Assembly (NCBI GenBank): GCA_027186245.1
Contig: CP114495.1
Coordinates: 10,036,501-10,100,500, forward strand
Source: Coriaria nepalensis
Lineage: Eukaryota > Streptophyta > Magnoliopsida > Cucurbitales > Coriariaceae
Direction: 5' to 3'
DNA: 64,000 nucleotides
The notes beneath the pieces were generated by a model, which was given only the letters and a program-made list of their open reading frames with translations, did not search any database and was not told where the DNA came from. This document shows, piece after piece, positions 1 to 12,227 of the stretch. The translations under genes and the position numbers were made by a program. Each line of letters opens with the position of its first letter. Positions within the stretch are counted from its first letter, which is position 1.

Positions 1-120
1 CTATAAGGGAGACGGGATCGAAGGAGGAACGCTTTAGTTTTTGGCGGTTTCAGCATTTTGATCCTGGATCTCGGAGTGTCTTTTAATTTTTCTTAGTTTA
101 AAGGAAGACGAAGAGAGAAA

Positions 121-783
121 ATGGGGGTTTCTAATCAGGAAGCGATCAAGCAGCTTAATCGGCTAATGGAGCAAGGTTGCGTTCTGAAACAGTTCACTAC
201 AGTTTCTGTTTCGATCTATTCTTTATATGTTTTGCTCATCTGAAATTGATAACATCTCTTATCTTTTTTCTTCTATTATTTTCTTTTCTTTTCTTTTCTT
301 TTCTTTTCTTTTTTTGCGAATATTTAACAGTAGATGAATCGCTGAAGAATGCATTCAAGGTTAGTTTGTTATTTTCTTCTCAATCTTACTTGATCTCTTG
401 TCTATGCCATTTTTTTAGTAATAATTTGGATCTAATGAACTTTCTATTTTGGAAGCCTGAACCCCTTTTTATTGTTCAGATGGTGAATTTCTTCCTTATT
501 GCATTTAGTCAACTCTTTTTGTTATAATACATTTCATTTCCTTTGATCTGGACAACGGTTTTAGATCTGTACTGAATTTTTAGACTACTTATTTGTGTAG
601 TTTACATTAAACATTTCTTAATTCTTATACTAATACTCTCAAATTAAATACTTAGTTTCTTGATTAACACAACGCTGGTCTTCAGAATGTGCATCAGGGT
701 TACCCGACTGAAACATTGGTGCGGTTTCTTAAGGCAAGGGAGTGGAATGTTGCCAAAGCTCATAAAATGGTTAGATTATTGAA

Positions 784-814
<31 letters not shown>

Positions 815-2738
815 TTGGTTCAAGATTATTTGATTTTAATTCTCTAAGAAGTTCATACTAGTATCACTTACGCTTGACACAGCTTAGTTTTAACTCTCCA
901 GTTGATTGATAGTCTACAATGGAGGATAACAAATGAGATTGACAACATATTGGCAGTGAGTTCTTTTTTCCTCCTGTATTCTAATTCGGGTCAAAATTCA
1001 ATAAAGTGTTAGCCCATTTTGGTAATTTTGAATCCACACTAATGACAGAAACCGATTGTCCCAACCGAATTGTACAGAGCAGTGCGAGAAACTCAGCTTC
1101 TAGGATTGTCTGGATATTCGAAGGAGGTACTCATGGGTTATATACTTTGAAATAAGATTGTTCTTTTCATTCAGATCATTGCAAAAAGATGATTAAATAG
1201 TTCTTTTTCTTATCTGCTATGAAATTCTGCAGGGTCTTCCCGTTGTAGCTATTGGTGTAGGTCAAAGCACGTATGACAAGGCTTCTGTAAGGATGGTTTC
1301 AATGATCGATATAAATTTTTTGCTGTTTTTTTTTTCTTTGCATATTTATTCTATGCTTTCGGTCTGTAGGTGCACTATTATATCCAGTCTCATATCCAAA
1401 TGAATGAATATAGAGATCGCATCGTGTTGGTAAGTAGCGGAGACACTTTTTTTTTTTTTTTCCTTCACTTTCTGATTGTTTACTGTATCAAAGGTCTATG
1501 TCGCTTTTCATGTAGCCTTCTGCAACAAAGAAGTTCGGATGGCATATTAGCACATGTGTGAAGATTTTGGATATGACAGGTCTAAGGCTTTCTGCTCTGA
1601 ATCAAATTAAGGTAATCTTTTGTTCACAGATAGGATGAATTCATCCTCCCTATCATTTATTCTGTACATATGCATTTTGCATATAGACCCACTGAAGGTG
1701 CATTTAGGTAAATGAATGAAACTGGAATTTGGGGTAAACTGGAGTTACTCTGGTAATATTATACGGGCTCATAACTAATTGTTTGAGCCAAATACTGTGG
1801 CACTTATGAACTTAAACTAGATTTGGTGCGTTCAAGGTCTCCAAACGCATCTCAGACGCCTACCCAAGCAGGCATTATAAAAATGTATTTTTTCATTCTG
1901 ACACATTGCCATCTTTGAATATGCTTATGCAGCTTTTAACTGCTATATCTACTATTGATGACTTAAACTATCCGGAGAAGACAGATGTATACTATATTGT
2001 TAATGCCCCATATATATTTTCTGCGTGCTGGAAGGTTTGTATCTTTCTTGTTCTCTTTGGAGTATAAATCCTTCTTGTCATAATATCCTTCATCTATAGG
2101 AAACCACAAAAATCTCCGGCCTTACACATATATGCTTCTTACAGGTTGTAAAGCCTCTTTTACAAGAGAGGACGAGGAGGAAAATCCAAGTGCTGCAAGG
2201 TTGTGGAAGAGATGAGTTGCTCAAGGTAATTTTTTCGGACTAAAAAACAAAACAAAAAAAAAACAAAATAAGTTTCCTCTTTTCTTTCAATTGTACATAA
2301 CAAGTTCGTTTTCACACTGTTATCTCTTTCTGGTCCTGGAAATAGCATTATAACTCATTCGTTGTTCCTTAATCTTGACTAATGGGGATATATTTTCTGG
2401 TACTCGTTATATAGGTAATGGATTATGCATCCCTTCCACATTTTTGCAGAAAAGAGGGATCCGGGTCATCGCGAAACTCTCAAAACGGAAATACGAGCAA
2501 TTGTTTCTCATTCGACCATACCTTCCATCAACAGCTCTATAATTTTATTAAGGAGCAAGCTGCTCATAGTGAATCTATTACACCAATCAAACAGGGCTCA
2601 TTCCATGTCGATATTCCCGAGCCAGACTCCGAAGATGCGAGAATCACAAAAACAATTGAATCGGAGTTCCACAAGTTTGAGAACCAAAAGAACGGGCTTG
2701 CCTACTCACACAATGACATCGAAATCAATGTGGAATGA
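121..2738 (+). CDS. SEC14-like CRAL-TRIO phosphatidylinositol-transfer protein
   Basis: Eleven exons can be read: 121-175, 331-359, about 687-769, 902-955, 1049-1126, 1233-1286, 1370-1429, 1516-1611, 1933-2034, 2145-2225 and 2415-2738, giving about 338 residues. The N-terminal CRAL-TRIO-N helices (VRFLKAREWNVAKAHKML) are followed by the lipid-binding domain, with KILDMTGLRLSALNQIK, YYIVNAPYIFSACWKVVKP and the end motif LLKVMDYASLPHFCRKEGSG. Such proteins bind and exchange phosphatidylinositol and phosphatidylcholine between membranes and work in vesicle traffic and phosphoinositide signalling. The protein is of the short plant SEC14 class, with no GOLD (patellin) or nodulin domain after the core. 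The start is the first ATG after a purine-rich leader and opens the domain in frame. The gene lies about 1.8 kb from the next firm gene. Family is certain; which paralogue it is, and its ligand, are not. Confidence 0.9.
282..315. repeat. (TTTTC)n microsatellite in SEC14-like intron 1
   Basis: TTTTC units run in tandem just before the exon 2 acceptor, lengthening its polypyrimidine tract. The acceptor is at 329-330. Confidence 0.85.
784..813. repeat. (AAT)n microsatellite in SEC14-like intron 3
   Basis: About ten uninterrupted AAT units lie close behind the intron 3 donor of the SEC14-like gene. Confidence 0.9.
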
Positions 2739-3320
2739 ACATACCAAAGGCAAAAACGAAGAATGGAGCTTCCGGAATTGAGTTTGCCTACATTAACGGT
2801 CACTATTCACTAATCAGTTGGTTAATTACATTTTGAAAAGCAAAATGATTCTCTTCACTTTTAATTTGAAGGGATAAAACAATGAATAAAGTAAAAGATC
2901 CTTCATCTTTGAACTAAAAGCCCATGATTACTGTAATTCTAGTTTAAGATTGTTCCTTTTATTTTTCCCCCTCTTACGCCCAATAAACCAATCACAAGAA
3001 TGTGAATAAAGTATCTCCTGATGTGATGTACGAGAGCAAAGTTGTAATGAAGTATTGGTTGGAAAGAAAAATAGCAACTTTCTTTTATGCTGTACTTTGG
3101 TTCGTGTGATATAGCTCAGAATTCCGACGTTAGAAAGCATCTACTGCAGCACCAAACTCCCAACTGCAGTACATTCAAACCAAAACTTTTTGCAACGGAT
3201 ATAGTGTGTGCGGCTAGAAGTTTCGAATTTGAACCTACGACAGCAGGAGTCATTGCACAGGCAAAATAGCAGCGATTGTAGGACTTTGGGCTCGGTTCTT
3301 TTTATGTGTATAGTATTAGA
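2739..3320. other. 3' UTR of the SEC14-like gene and short intergenic DNA
   Basis: No convincing coding sequence. The first few hundred bases after the stop codon are AT-rich and probably carry the SEC14-like 3' UTR; AATAAA-like signals occur near 2884 and 3005. Short open frames on both strands look random. Confidence 0.5.
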
Positions 3321-3720
3321 TTAGAAGGTTGAAAGAAGCACACAGTAAAAACAATGGACATAACACAACGAAAACAACGGCGAGACCTCGTGGTATGGAA
3401 CAGAAGTTGCAAGTAGGAGCACTTTCCTATCCCGTTCAAAGCCGAGAGTTATTCCTACTGCTACTGCTACTAACCAGTGCAGGCCCACAAACTCCAGAAC
3501 GACGATCCCGCGCCCCATGACAACGTACAAAAACATAAGAACCTTTCAAAGTTTCGGGTGTCCCAGCCATCCATCTACCATCCTTTACAAGAGCTTCTTC
3601 AACAAATGTATCAACATCAAAATGTACCAATTTCCTGTCAAATTTTTCCTCAAAATGATAAGACAGAAGTTTTTTCCTGTCAATTACCTTCTGCGTCATA
3701 TCCGCTCTCCTACTCGTCAC
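3321..3720 (-). other. Possible small gene or gene fragment, unrecognised
   Basis: On the minus strand an open frame begins at an ATG near 3697 with MTQKVIDRKKLLSYHFEEKF and continues through DVDTFVEEALVKDGRWM to TPETLKG, with credible codon use. After about 60 residues the sense shifts by one base into a hydrophobic stretch (EFVGLHWLVAVAVGI) ending at about 3321. A weak donor or a frameshift could explain the change. A telobox (AAACCCTA in minus orientation, about 3785-3793) lies upstream, where a promoter or leader would be. I do not recognise the protein. It may be a short-lived local gene, a pseudogene, or chance open sequence. Confidence 0.25.
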
Positions 3721-4506
3721 AGCGGCTGAGAGTAGCTTCGGAAAACAATTAACTTCAGCCTCCTCAATCTTCGAGGGCCAAACGTTAGGGTTTTTGTAGC
3801 AGAGGAAGACATGGCGATGATAGAGCTCGACCGTCCCGGCTAGTTGACCTTCCGGAACTCAGGCCTAGAGAATCCAAACTCCATGTCGGTGCTAGCACCA
3901 CCACTGTCCCCTCCCCCATTACACTCAAATGTGATGAAGAAGAAGAAGAAGGAAGAAGGGTTTGTTGCAGATAAAGTGTCGAAATTTGGGGCGAAATCTT
4001 TCTTGAAAGACGAAACATATTTTGTTCAGAGTTTTATTAGTATTGCAAGTTGCAACTGTTTTTATTGAGTTTTGTTATTTAGTCTAATTAAATTTTATAC
4101 CTCCAATGTTTACTTTTATTCAATTTTGCCCCTTTCAATTCACTTTACATTCAGTTCGGTCCCAAATTTGTTTCCCTTAAAGGTCCAATTTATCTGTTCT
4201 TTGTATTTTTGTTATGGTTTAAAATTTGAGAAAATATAAAAATTCTGAAATTTGATGCTTCAAACAAGAAATGAAATGTTGGAAATCAATTTCATTATGT
4301 GGGACCCACCATCCATGCAAACAAAAACATCACTTTGCTAACTCTTCAACCAATAATCTCACAGATCAGTTGTCTTGCCCCATGTAGGAGTGAATTTACA
4401 CCAATCTCAAAAACTTGCTACCAAACTGAATCTTCACACTCGTAACTTGTCACCTACAACAGGTAACAAATTGTACAGACAACCAAAACGCACATCCTCT
4501 CAAATC
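3721..4506. other. Intergenic DNA between the doubtful locus and the first WEB gene
   Basis: Holds a telobox-like TTAGGGTTT at about 3785-3793 and a short plus-strand frame (3844-4068) with a lysine run from a GAA/GAAG repeat at about 3936-3956. Nothing here is convincingly coding. The part from about 4320 to 4506 probably includes the 3' UTR of the minus-strand WEB gene, because weak similarity to the matching region of its tandem copy (about 8480-8610) can be seen. Confidence 0.4.
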
Positions 4507-6525
4507 TCAAACTTGGTTCTTTCTCCTAATAAAAGATGCTATACCACCAATTCCTGGTAAAACAACCTTCTTAGAAGTACTTTTCTCCTTCTCCAATTTC
4601 CGTACCTCGATAACTCTAACCGGAGAGTTCTTCTGCTTCTCATGAAAGCTATACTGTTGTTGTGCAGAAGATTCCGGAAGAGACGGGACATTCTCAGTCT
4701 CGGCCAATATCCTAGAAGCAACTTCTGCCGCCTTCTTCTGCTCTCTTTCTCTCCATTTCCTCAGCTCTCCCTCCACCACCCTTTTGGCAGCTTCATCCAT
4801 CTCTGCCTTCTTCAAAGCCACCTCCATTTCACCCTTCATATCCTCAATTTCCTTCCGGACTAATTCCAATCTCTTACGAGCCTCATTTTCACTAGCCCTC
4901 ACAGCCTCAGCTTGAGCTAAAGCAGCAGCTACTTTCATTTCAGCTAACATTTCAGACTCCTCCACTTTCCGACTCAACGACTCAAACTCTTCTTTCGAGA
5001 TTGTGATCTTGGCCCCACTTTCTGAAGTTGATGCTCGGGCAGCACTGGTTCTCTCTGACAAGTCCTTGATCTGATCAAGAGCATTTGTTTCTCCTGCTTT
5101 TGCTTCTTCTGCTTCTTTTTCAGCGACTATAAGTTTCTTCTCAGCCTCTTCCAAAGCAATTTTGGTTTCTTGAGCTTCTTTCTTTAATTCTTCTGCTTTA
5201 GCTTTCATCTCTTCAGCTTCTCGTCTTGCCTTTTCGGTCTCTGATGATATCTGAGTAAGGGTTGAGATCATTTCCTCACAAGTACTTCTAGCCTTAGATT
5301 CTTCTCCAACAAATGCTTCAAGCTCAGACTTACTCTTACAAAGCATAACATGCAAATTTGTAGCAACAGATTCTGTTTCTGCTTCCTTCTGCTTGAGTTC
5401 GGAGTGCTGTTTCTTTACATTCTCTAGCTCCAACTTCAGAGTTTCAACCAAGCTACAAAGAGTGTTTTCCTCTTCTACTACTTTATGTAGAGATTCTTTA
5501 GCATCATCCAGCTTTGTAGTAACATTCTTCACCACAGCTAAATCCAAAGTCTTCATACTTTCCATTTGCTTCTGTATTGACCCAATTTCATTCATTGTTT
5601 GAGATAATACCAATTCAAGATTTCGGGGTAGTTCCGGATCAAAATCTTTCTTCAAGGTGAGCAATTTCCTTTCTGACTCTTCAAGGGCAGCTTTATATGA
5701 AAGTTTCTGCCCAGTCTTTTCAACAAATACATCTTCTTGATCTTTCTGGGATTGCACTGATGCGCTCTTCAGCTGCTCAATTGATTTCTGAGCAGCTGAA
5801 ATTTCCTCAAGGAGCTCATTGGCTCTCTCCTTCTGTGCTGTAATGGCATCCCCAGCTTCTGTCTTTTGTTTCAAGGAAACAACTTTCTCTTTCAAGGACG
5901 AATCATAATCTTCACGCATTTTTCTCAGTTCTTGCTTAGTAGCATCCAGTTCATTAATCACTACGATATATTGTTCTCTTGCAGTTTCCAACTCTTGTTT
6001 TGAAGTATCATCACTTCTCGCAGGTCTGAATCCATTTGCTTCCTCAAGCTGCTTTCCTTCATTTTCCAAACCTTCTTTGACCTTAATTGAAGATTCTTTG
6101 GATTCAATCAGAGATTTCAACTTAAGGGTCAGATCCTCAACCGTTATTTTAGCCTTTTCTAACTCACTTAGTGCTTCAGTTTTGGTATATTCAGCATTCT
6201 GTAGCTGCTCTTTTAGCTTGCTCACATCCTTCTGAGCCACAAGGAGTTTCGTCTCTTTAGCAAACACTCCCTGCAGTTAACAAACAAAATGTAGTTTAAA
6301 AAAGCACCTCGAAACTGAATGACTTTGAATTACAGAGAAATAAAACTGCTAGAAAGAAAAAACTACCTTGGCAGAATGAGGTTTAGCCTTCTTTATCACG
6401 CGCTTGCCACCTGAGAAGGCAACTTCTCCAAAGAGAGACACCGCATCTTTAACTGACTGGAATGGAGCTCTGGTGTCTACCTCTCCCACCTCAGCTTTCG
6501 GGCTTTGATTGTCTTTTTTACTCAT
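4507..6525 (-). CDS. WEB family coiled-coil protein, tandem copy 1
   Basis: Two exons, 6367-6525 (53 codons) and 4507-6270, encode 640 residues. The first exon carries the family signature VGEVDTRAPFQSVKDAVSLF near residues 13-32, and the second is almost wholly a long heptad-rich coiled coil ending in a short basic tail (SFIRRKNQV). This is the WEB/PMI2 family (DUF827, WEMBL), related to Arabidopsis At5g55860. WEB1 and PMI2 form a complex that keeps up the speed of light-driven chloroplast movement through actin. This less-studied branch is assumed to have a related cytoskeletal role, which is inference. The ATG at 6525 gives the conserved N-terminus. The 5' leader, with a conserved telobox-like motif, extends to about 7.4 kb. 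The closely similar neighbour at 8614-10639, in the same direction, is a tandem duplicate. Confidence 0.9.
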
Positions 6526-8613
6526 TACAGCCTTTTGTTTCTTTTAATAATCGTATCTGCTTTTTCTTAACGCTATCTACAAGTAAATATAAAACCGACC
6601 CATTACCTAATTGTACATCATCAAAAGTGTATCCAAACCAATGTCAAAAAAAAAAAAAAAAGACTTAATTAGGAGGTGAATTGACAATCAGATATATTAC
6701 TTTTAGAGTACATATAAAAAGGATTAGGAGATATAACCTAAGGAGAGAGACCTGAATCTCCAAGAGCTCACCCTCCCAAATTCAACTTAATCTATATAGC
6801 AAAGTTCACTGATAAATCAAGACTTGCCTCAGTACACAACTAACAACCTATATACATATCATGAAAAGGCTATGGCCGGAGAAAAGGAAAAAAAAAAAAA
6901 AAGAGAGAGAGCTACAGAAAAGTCCAATAATTGATAACAGAGCAAAATGAAGCTTATGTAAGTTGGAAATGCCAAGAATGAACCTAAAAATTTACTTACA
7001 TAGAAACAAGAATCGAACCTGATTAAGAATTAGAGCCTACAAAGTGTAAACCCTAGAGATCATCAATCGCACAGAGCAAAGGGCCACGAACAAGAATCAG
7101 TTACAGCCACGCAATTTCAGCAACTCATGGCTTCCGATCATCCTCACCGTCCACCGTGATCCTTCAAATTATAAACAATTAACAAACGCACTCACCGAGA
7201 AAAAAAAATCCAATGCTTTAACGAGAACTTCCGACTTTCCAAGAGATTTCATCCAGAAACAAAATCTCGGCTCAGGAAATTCGAACCGAAAGAGAGATTT
7301 CGAACGTCTTTGAGCTAGACGCTTCACAATGGGTGAGAAAGATAGCAAGAGTTCGCAAAAGGTTCGGATGAGACTGATTGAAAATTGGAAAATTCAAGGA
7401 AAAAAAAAAAAAATTGTTGTTTTCAGAGAAATTTTCTGAGGAAGAAGTCAGATAGAGAGAGACAGAATGTGATGAAATAAGAAGTGGGTCCCACTACACA
7501 TCACATGTTATACATCGTGATCCCAACTTTTGCGTGCTTTCTGAGGTTTGCAAAGATACAAAAACCTATTTGTAGGTAGGAGAAACTTTCTTTCGTGGGC
7601 CCACAGCCGCACAGCTTATAACTTCTACATGGTTTTCTTTCTTAGATATATGGGTGTGGTCGGTATCTTCTTATTTGATCCGACCCGTTCAAATATATTA
7701 TATTATTTAAAATAAATAAATAAATATTATATTATTATATTTTAATAGTGAATTAAATTAAATTTTATTATTATTTTTTTTTTAAAAATTGAATTCACGT
7801 CTAAAATCTTAATAATAATACGGTCCAGAAATTCGCTGAACTCATTAACTATATACTACATGGTAGGATTCAAGCTTTTTAAGGCAATCTTGATACGAGC
7901 TATTAAGATATTCGTTCGATTCATCAACATACGGTGATAAGATCAAATGCCCGCTCAATACTTTCGTACAGACTAACAAGCGGCTTAAAGATTCGTACTA
8001 CTAAGGTTTGTCCTCTAAACTGTCCTATACATATAACTAGATTTTACACGAACATGGATTAATGTTGTTGGGTTATATGGGCCCATCATACAAGGCCAAC
8101 TCTTTTCCCAGCTCAGAAAATAGTAAACGTCGATGGATATTTATATGATTCACTTAATTTATGAATTAATAAATAATAATATAAATACAATTATCCATTT
8201 ATATCATTTTATCTAAAATTTATCTAAATTTAATTCATATGAGTAACCCATATGGTTTAGAAATTCCACTTGAGTTTCAAATTCATTATCTCCTAGACAG
8301 AGACTTATGTGGGACCAACAAACCATAGACAATTACACATGCACTGAAAGTCTAAAATGGTGCGGAGTGATATTCCTACAAGATCTTCTTTTTCATCTAC
8401 TAAGACAAACAAGCAAAGAAAGAAACCAGATCCTCCTTCAATCAATAATATCTCACAACTCGGTTCTATCTTTTCCCATGTAGGAATTGAATTTTGCAAT
8501 CATTAAACTTGCTTCAAACCCATGTCTTGGAACTTGTATTCAACAGAAAAAAAAAAAAAAAAGGGTACAAATTTTACGCAAAGCCAAACACATATACCTG
8601 CTGAATCTCAGAT
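6526..8613. other. 5' leader and promoter of WEB copy 1; AT-rich spacer between the tandem WEB genes
   Basis: From about 6950 to 7270 the sequence matches 10980-11280 upstream of WEB copy 2, so the leader was duplicated along with the gene. It includes AAACCCTAGAGAT at 7048-7060, which is a telobox on the plus strand. From about 7680 to 8280 the DNA is very AT-rich with no coding potential. The part just before 8613 is the probable 3' UTR of copy 2. No gene is supported here. Confidence 0.6.
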
Positions 8614-10639
8614 CTAGTTCTTCCTCCTTACAAAGGATGTCATGCCAGTAATACTTGGTAAAGCAACCTTCTTCGAAGCGCTTTTCTCCTTCTCCATTTT
8701 ACGTACCTCGATAAATCTCACCTGAGGGTTCTTCTGCTTTTGGCGGAAGCTATAGTGTGGTTCTGGAGAAGATTCCGACGCAGATTGAGTATGCTCTGTT
8801 TCTGCCAAAATCCGAGAAGCAGCTTCCGCCACCTTCTTCTGCTCTCTTTCTCTCCATTTCCTCAGCTCTCCCTCCACTGCCCTTTTAGCAGCTTCATCCC
8901 TCTCTGCCTTCTTTAAAGCCACCTCCGTTTCACTCTTCATATCCTCAATTTCCTTCAGGGTTAATTCCAACCTTTTTCGAGCCTCATTTTCTCTAGCCCT
9001 CACAGCTTCGGCTTGAGCCAAGGCAGCAGCTACTTTCATTTCAGCTAACTTTTCAGACTCCTCAACTTTGCGGCTCAACGACTCAAACTCTTCTTTCGAG
9101 ATTGTTATCTGGGCCTCACTCTCTGAAGTTGATGCCCGAGCAGCGCTGGTTCTCTCCGACAAGTCCTTGATTTGATCAAGAGCATTTGTTTCCGCTGCTT
9201 TTGCTTCTTCCGCTTCTTTTTCAGCAACTATAAGTTTCTTCTCAGCCTCTTCCAATGCAATTTTGGTTTCTAGAGAATCTCTCCTTAACTCTTCTGCTTT
9301 AATTTTCATCTCTTCTGCTTCTCGCCGTGCATCTTCGGTTTCTGATGATAGTTGATTAAGGGTTGAAATCATTTCTTCACAAGTACTACGAGATTCAGAT
9401 TCTTCTCCTATGAATGTCTCAAGCTCAGACTTACTCTTGCAAAGCATAACATGCAAATTTGAAGCAATGGATTCGGTTTCTGCTTCCTTCTCCTTGAGTT
9501 CAGAAAGCTCTTTCTTGACCTTCTCTAGCTCCAACTTTAGAGATCCAACCAAGCTAGAAAGAAAACTTTCCTCTTCTGCTACTTTATGTAGAGTTTCCTT
9601 AGCATCATCAAGCTTTGAAGTAACATCCTTCACCAAATCCAGATCCACATTCTTCATTCTTTCCAGTTTCTTCTGTATTGACCCAATTTCACTCATTGTT
9701 TCAGATAGCATCGATTCAAGATCTTGGGTTAGTCCTGGATCAAATTCTTTGTTCAAGGTAAGTAACTTCATTTTTTCCTCTTCAAAGGTTGCTTTATACG
9801 CTACTCTCTGTACGTCCTTTTCAGCAAGTATATTTTCCTGTTCTTTCTGAGATTCCAATGATGCAATCTTCAGCTTCTCAATTGATTTCCGAGCAGATGA
9901 AATCTCCTCCAAGAGCTCACTGGCTCTCTCCTTATGCGCTCTAATGGCATCCCCAGCTTCTGTCTCTTGCTTCAAGGAAGCAATTTTTCTTTTCAAGGAT
10001 GAATCATAATCTTCCCGGATTCTCCTCAGTTCTTGCTTAGCAACATCAAGTTCGGTAATCACAACCATATAGTATTCTCGTGCAACTTCCACATCTTGTT
10101 TTGAAGCATCATGACTTTTGGTAGGACCTAGTCCATTTGCTTCATCAAGCTCCTTTGCCTGATTTTCCAAACCCTCTTTGACCTTAATTGCAGATTCTTT
10201 GGATTCGGTCAGAGATTTCAGCTTAAGGGTCAGATCCTCAACGGTTCTTTTAGCTTTTTCTAGCTCGATAAGTGCTTCAGCTTTGGTATTTTCAGCATTC
10301 TGTAGCTGCTCTTTTAACCTGTTCAGATCCTTCTCAGCCACAAGGAGTCTGGTCTCTTTAGCAAATACTCCCTGCATCAAAAGAGCTAAAACTAGTTTTC
10401 AAAAGCACCTTGAACCAGAGTAACATGATTAGAAAGATAAATGTATGAAAAGTAACTACCTCCGCAGAATGAGGTTTGGCCTTCTTGACAGTGGGTCTTT
10501 CTCCAGAGAAAGCACCTTCACCGAACAATGTGACAGCATCTTTAACAGACTGGAATGGTGCTCTGGTGTCTATCTCTCCAACCTCAGCTTTCGGGTTAGG
10601 TGATGAATGTTTAGTATTTTGATTGTCTATTGATCTCAT
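8614..10639 (-). CDS. WEB family coiled-coil protein, tandem copy 2
   Basis: Two exons, 10460-10639 (60 codons) and 8614-10371, encode 645 residues. The intron sits at the same place and phase as in copy 1. The signature VGEIDTRAPFQSVKDAVTLF lies near residues 20-39, followed by a coiled coil through the rest of the protein and a basic end (SFVRRKN). Long segments are identical to copy 1, including EEAEKKLIVAEKEAEEAKA and TNALDQIKDLSERTSAARAS. The N-terminus is seven residues longer, with an extra Ser/Asn-rich stretch. This copy is nearer the published family consensus in the signature exon. Both copies are open and complete, so neither is an obvious pseudogene. The likely role is in cytoskeleton-linked organelle positioning, by family only. 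Confidence 0.9.
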
Positions 10640-12227
10640 TACTGCCTCTCTTTTTTCTCCCCTCTTATCTGTTTCTTCCTTCAGTGGAACCTACAAGAAC
10701 ATACAAATTCCTCTTAATAAGTTCCATTGTTGAATCAACACTTGGCTCAAGAAACAAACCTTCTATGCTACATCCTCATACAAAATTCCCAATCCAGAAT
10801 TCGGTTAACTCCATTAGAAACAAAAAATAAAATTAAAAATGATGCTCAAAGCTCCGCGAAGCTATCTATAGAACATAACGGAAAAAAATAAAAAGAAAAT
10901 CAAAATGAAAAAAGATCAGTGAGCTGAAAGCAGCAGAGAAATCCAGATAATGGAATAACAGAGGCAAAAGGAAACATAAAAGTTGGAAAGCCAAAAACAA
11001 ACACAAAAAGTTTACTTATATAGAAACACTGTTCGAACCTCGTTAAGAATGTGCCGATTATAAACCCTAGAGATCCTAAATCGTCGTAACCAAAGTGTCA
11101 CGAGCAAGAATCACTCATAGCCATGCACTTTCAGCAACTCTTATAGCTTCAGATCATCTTCACCAGTCCGGCATGCTCCCCTCCTTCAAATTCGAAACCA
11201 TTAGAAACGAAAAAACAGATCACAAAATCAAAAGCCTCGGCAAAGAACTTCCAAACTTTTCCAAGATATTTCGTACGGGAAAGGAAAAAATAAAAAACTC
11301 GGCTCATAAATTTTGAACTGAAGACAGATTCCGAAAGTATTCGAGCTCGAGAATTTCATCAAGCTCCTGAAAAAACGGCGAGAAAGATTGCAGAAGCTCT
11401 CGCAAAAGGAAAAACTACGAGATTTGATCGAGAAATGGAAACATCAAGCAAGTTTAGCTGGTTTCTGAGAAATCTTTTTATCAGGTAGACAGGTAGTGAG
11501 AAGAAGGGATGGAGATTAAGCAACTCTCCGCTACGGTTTCACCCATGTTCTTTCTCGTGCACTTGCGCTGTCATTTGTTTGTTCATTTGTGTACTTTAAT
11601 ATATACCTTCCAATCAAACGATCCGAGGAGTATACGATGGTATCGTTTACAGAGGAACACTGCTTTGAGTGGAAATTGCCATGTCATAAAGTAGCACCGT
11701 CCAATGCTGTCTTCTAGCCAGTGACGTTAACCAAAGTGAGTGCCTGATTGATTTTTTTATTTTTTTTATTTTATTAATATAATAATATCGATATTATATA
11801 ACATTTATAAGTTTAAAAACATTATTGTTAATATTTCTTACTTTCAATTTGCTAGTTAGTTGAAATGTGTGGGTCCTGTGGGACCATCGTATCAAAAGAT
11901 TCAAAGATAAGAGAGAAGTCGATTGGAACTGCCCATTTTTATGATCAGTTGGGGCTATAAACAAACAAGGCGATCGATGGTAATTCCGATTCCGGGACCA
12001 CATGGCCGGAAGCAAATGGCACGGTACAGTAGGAGTCTGATATTAGCTTCTCCAATGCCGCATGAAAAAACAATGTTAATCAATAAGTAGAAACTAGAGA
12101 CCATTCCATAAGGAAAGGGACACCAAAAAAGATGTTTCCATAGCAACACATATTTGTACGTATAAGTTCTTCATCTTTCTAGACCTTGAAAAAAAAAAAG
12201 GTAAATTACGAGGGACAATAGTTATAT
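10640..12227. other. 5' leader and promoter of WEB copy 2, then spacer to the kinase gene
   Basis: The region 10980-11280 is similar to the leader of WEB copy 1 and shares AAACCCTAG at 11062-11070. A leader intron probably lies within 10680-11050. From about 11740 to 11830 the DNA is AT-rich. The stretch from 11830 to 12227 has no convincing gene and probably holds the 3' UTR of the minus-strand kinase. Confidence 0.55.

Noticed and set aside
9410..9850. Plus-strand 146-residue Ser/Phe-rich open frame inside WEB copy 2
   Set aside because: It is the antisense shadow of the coiled-coil exon; Glu and Lys codons of the real gene read as Ser, Phe and Leu on the other strand.
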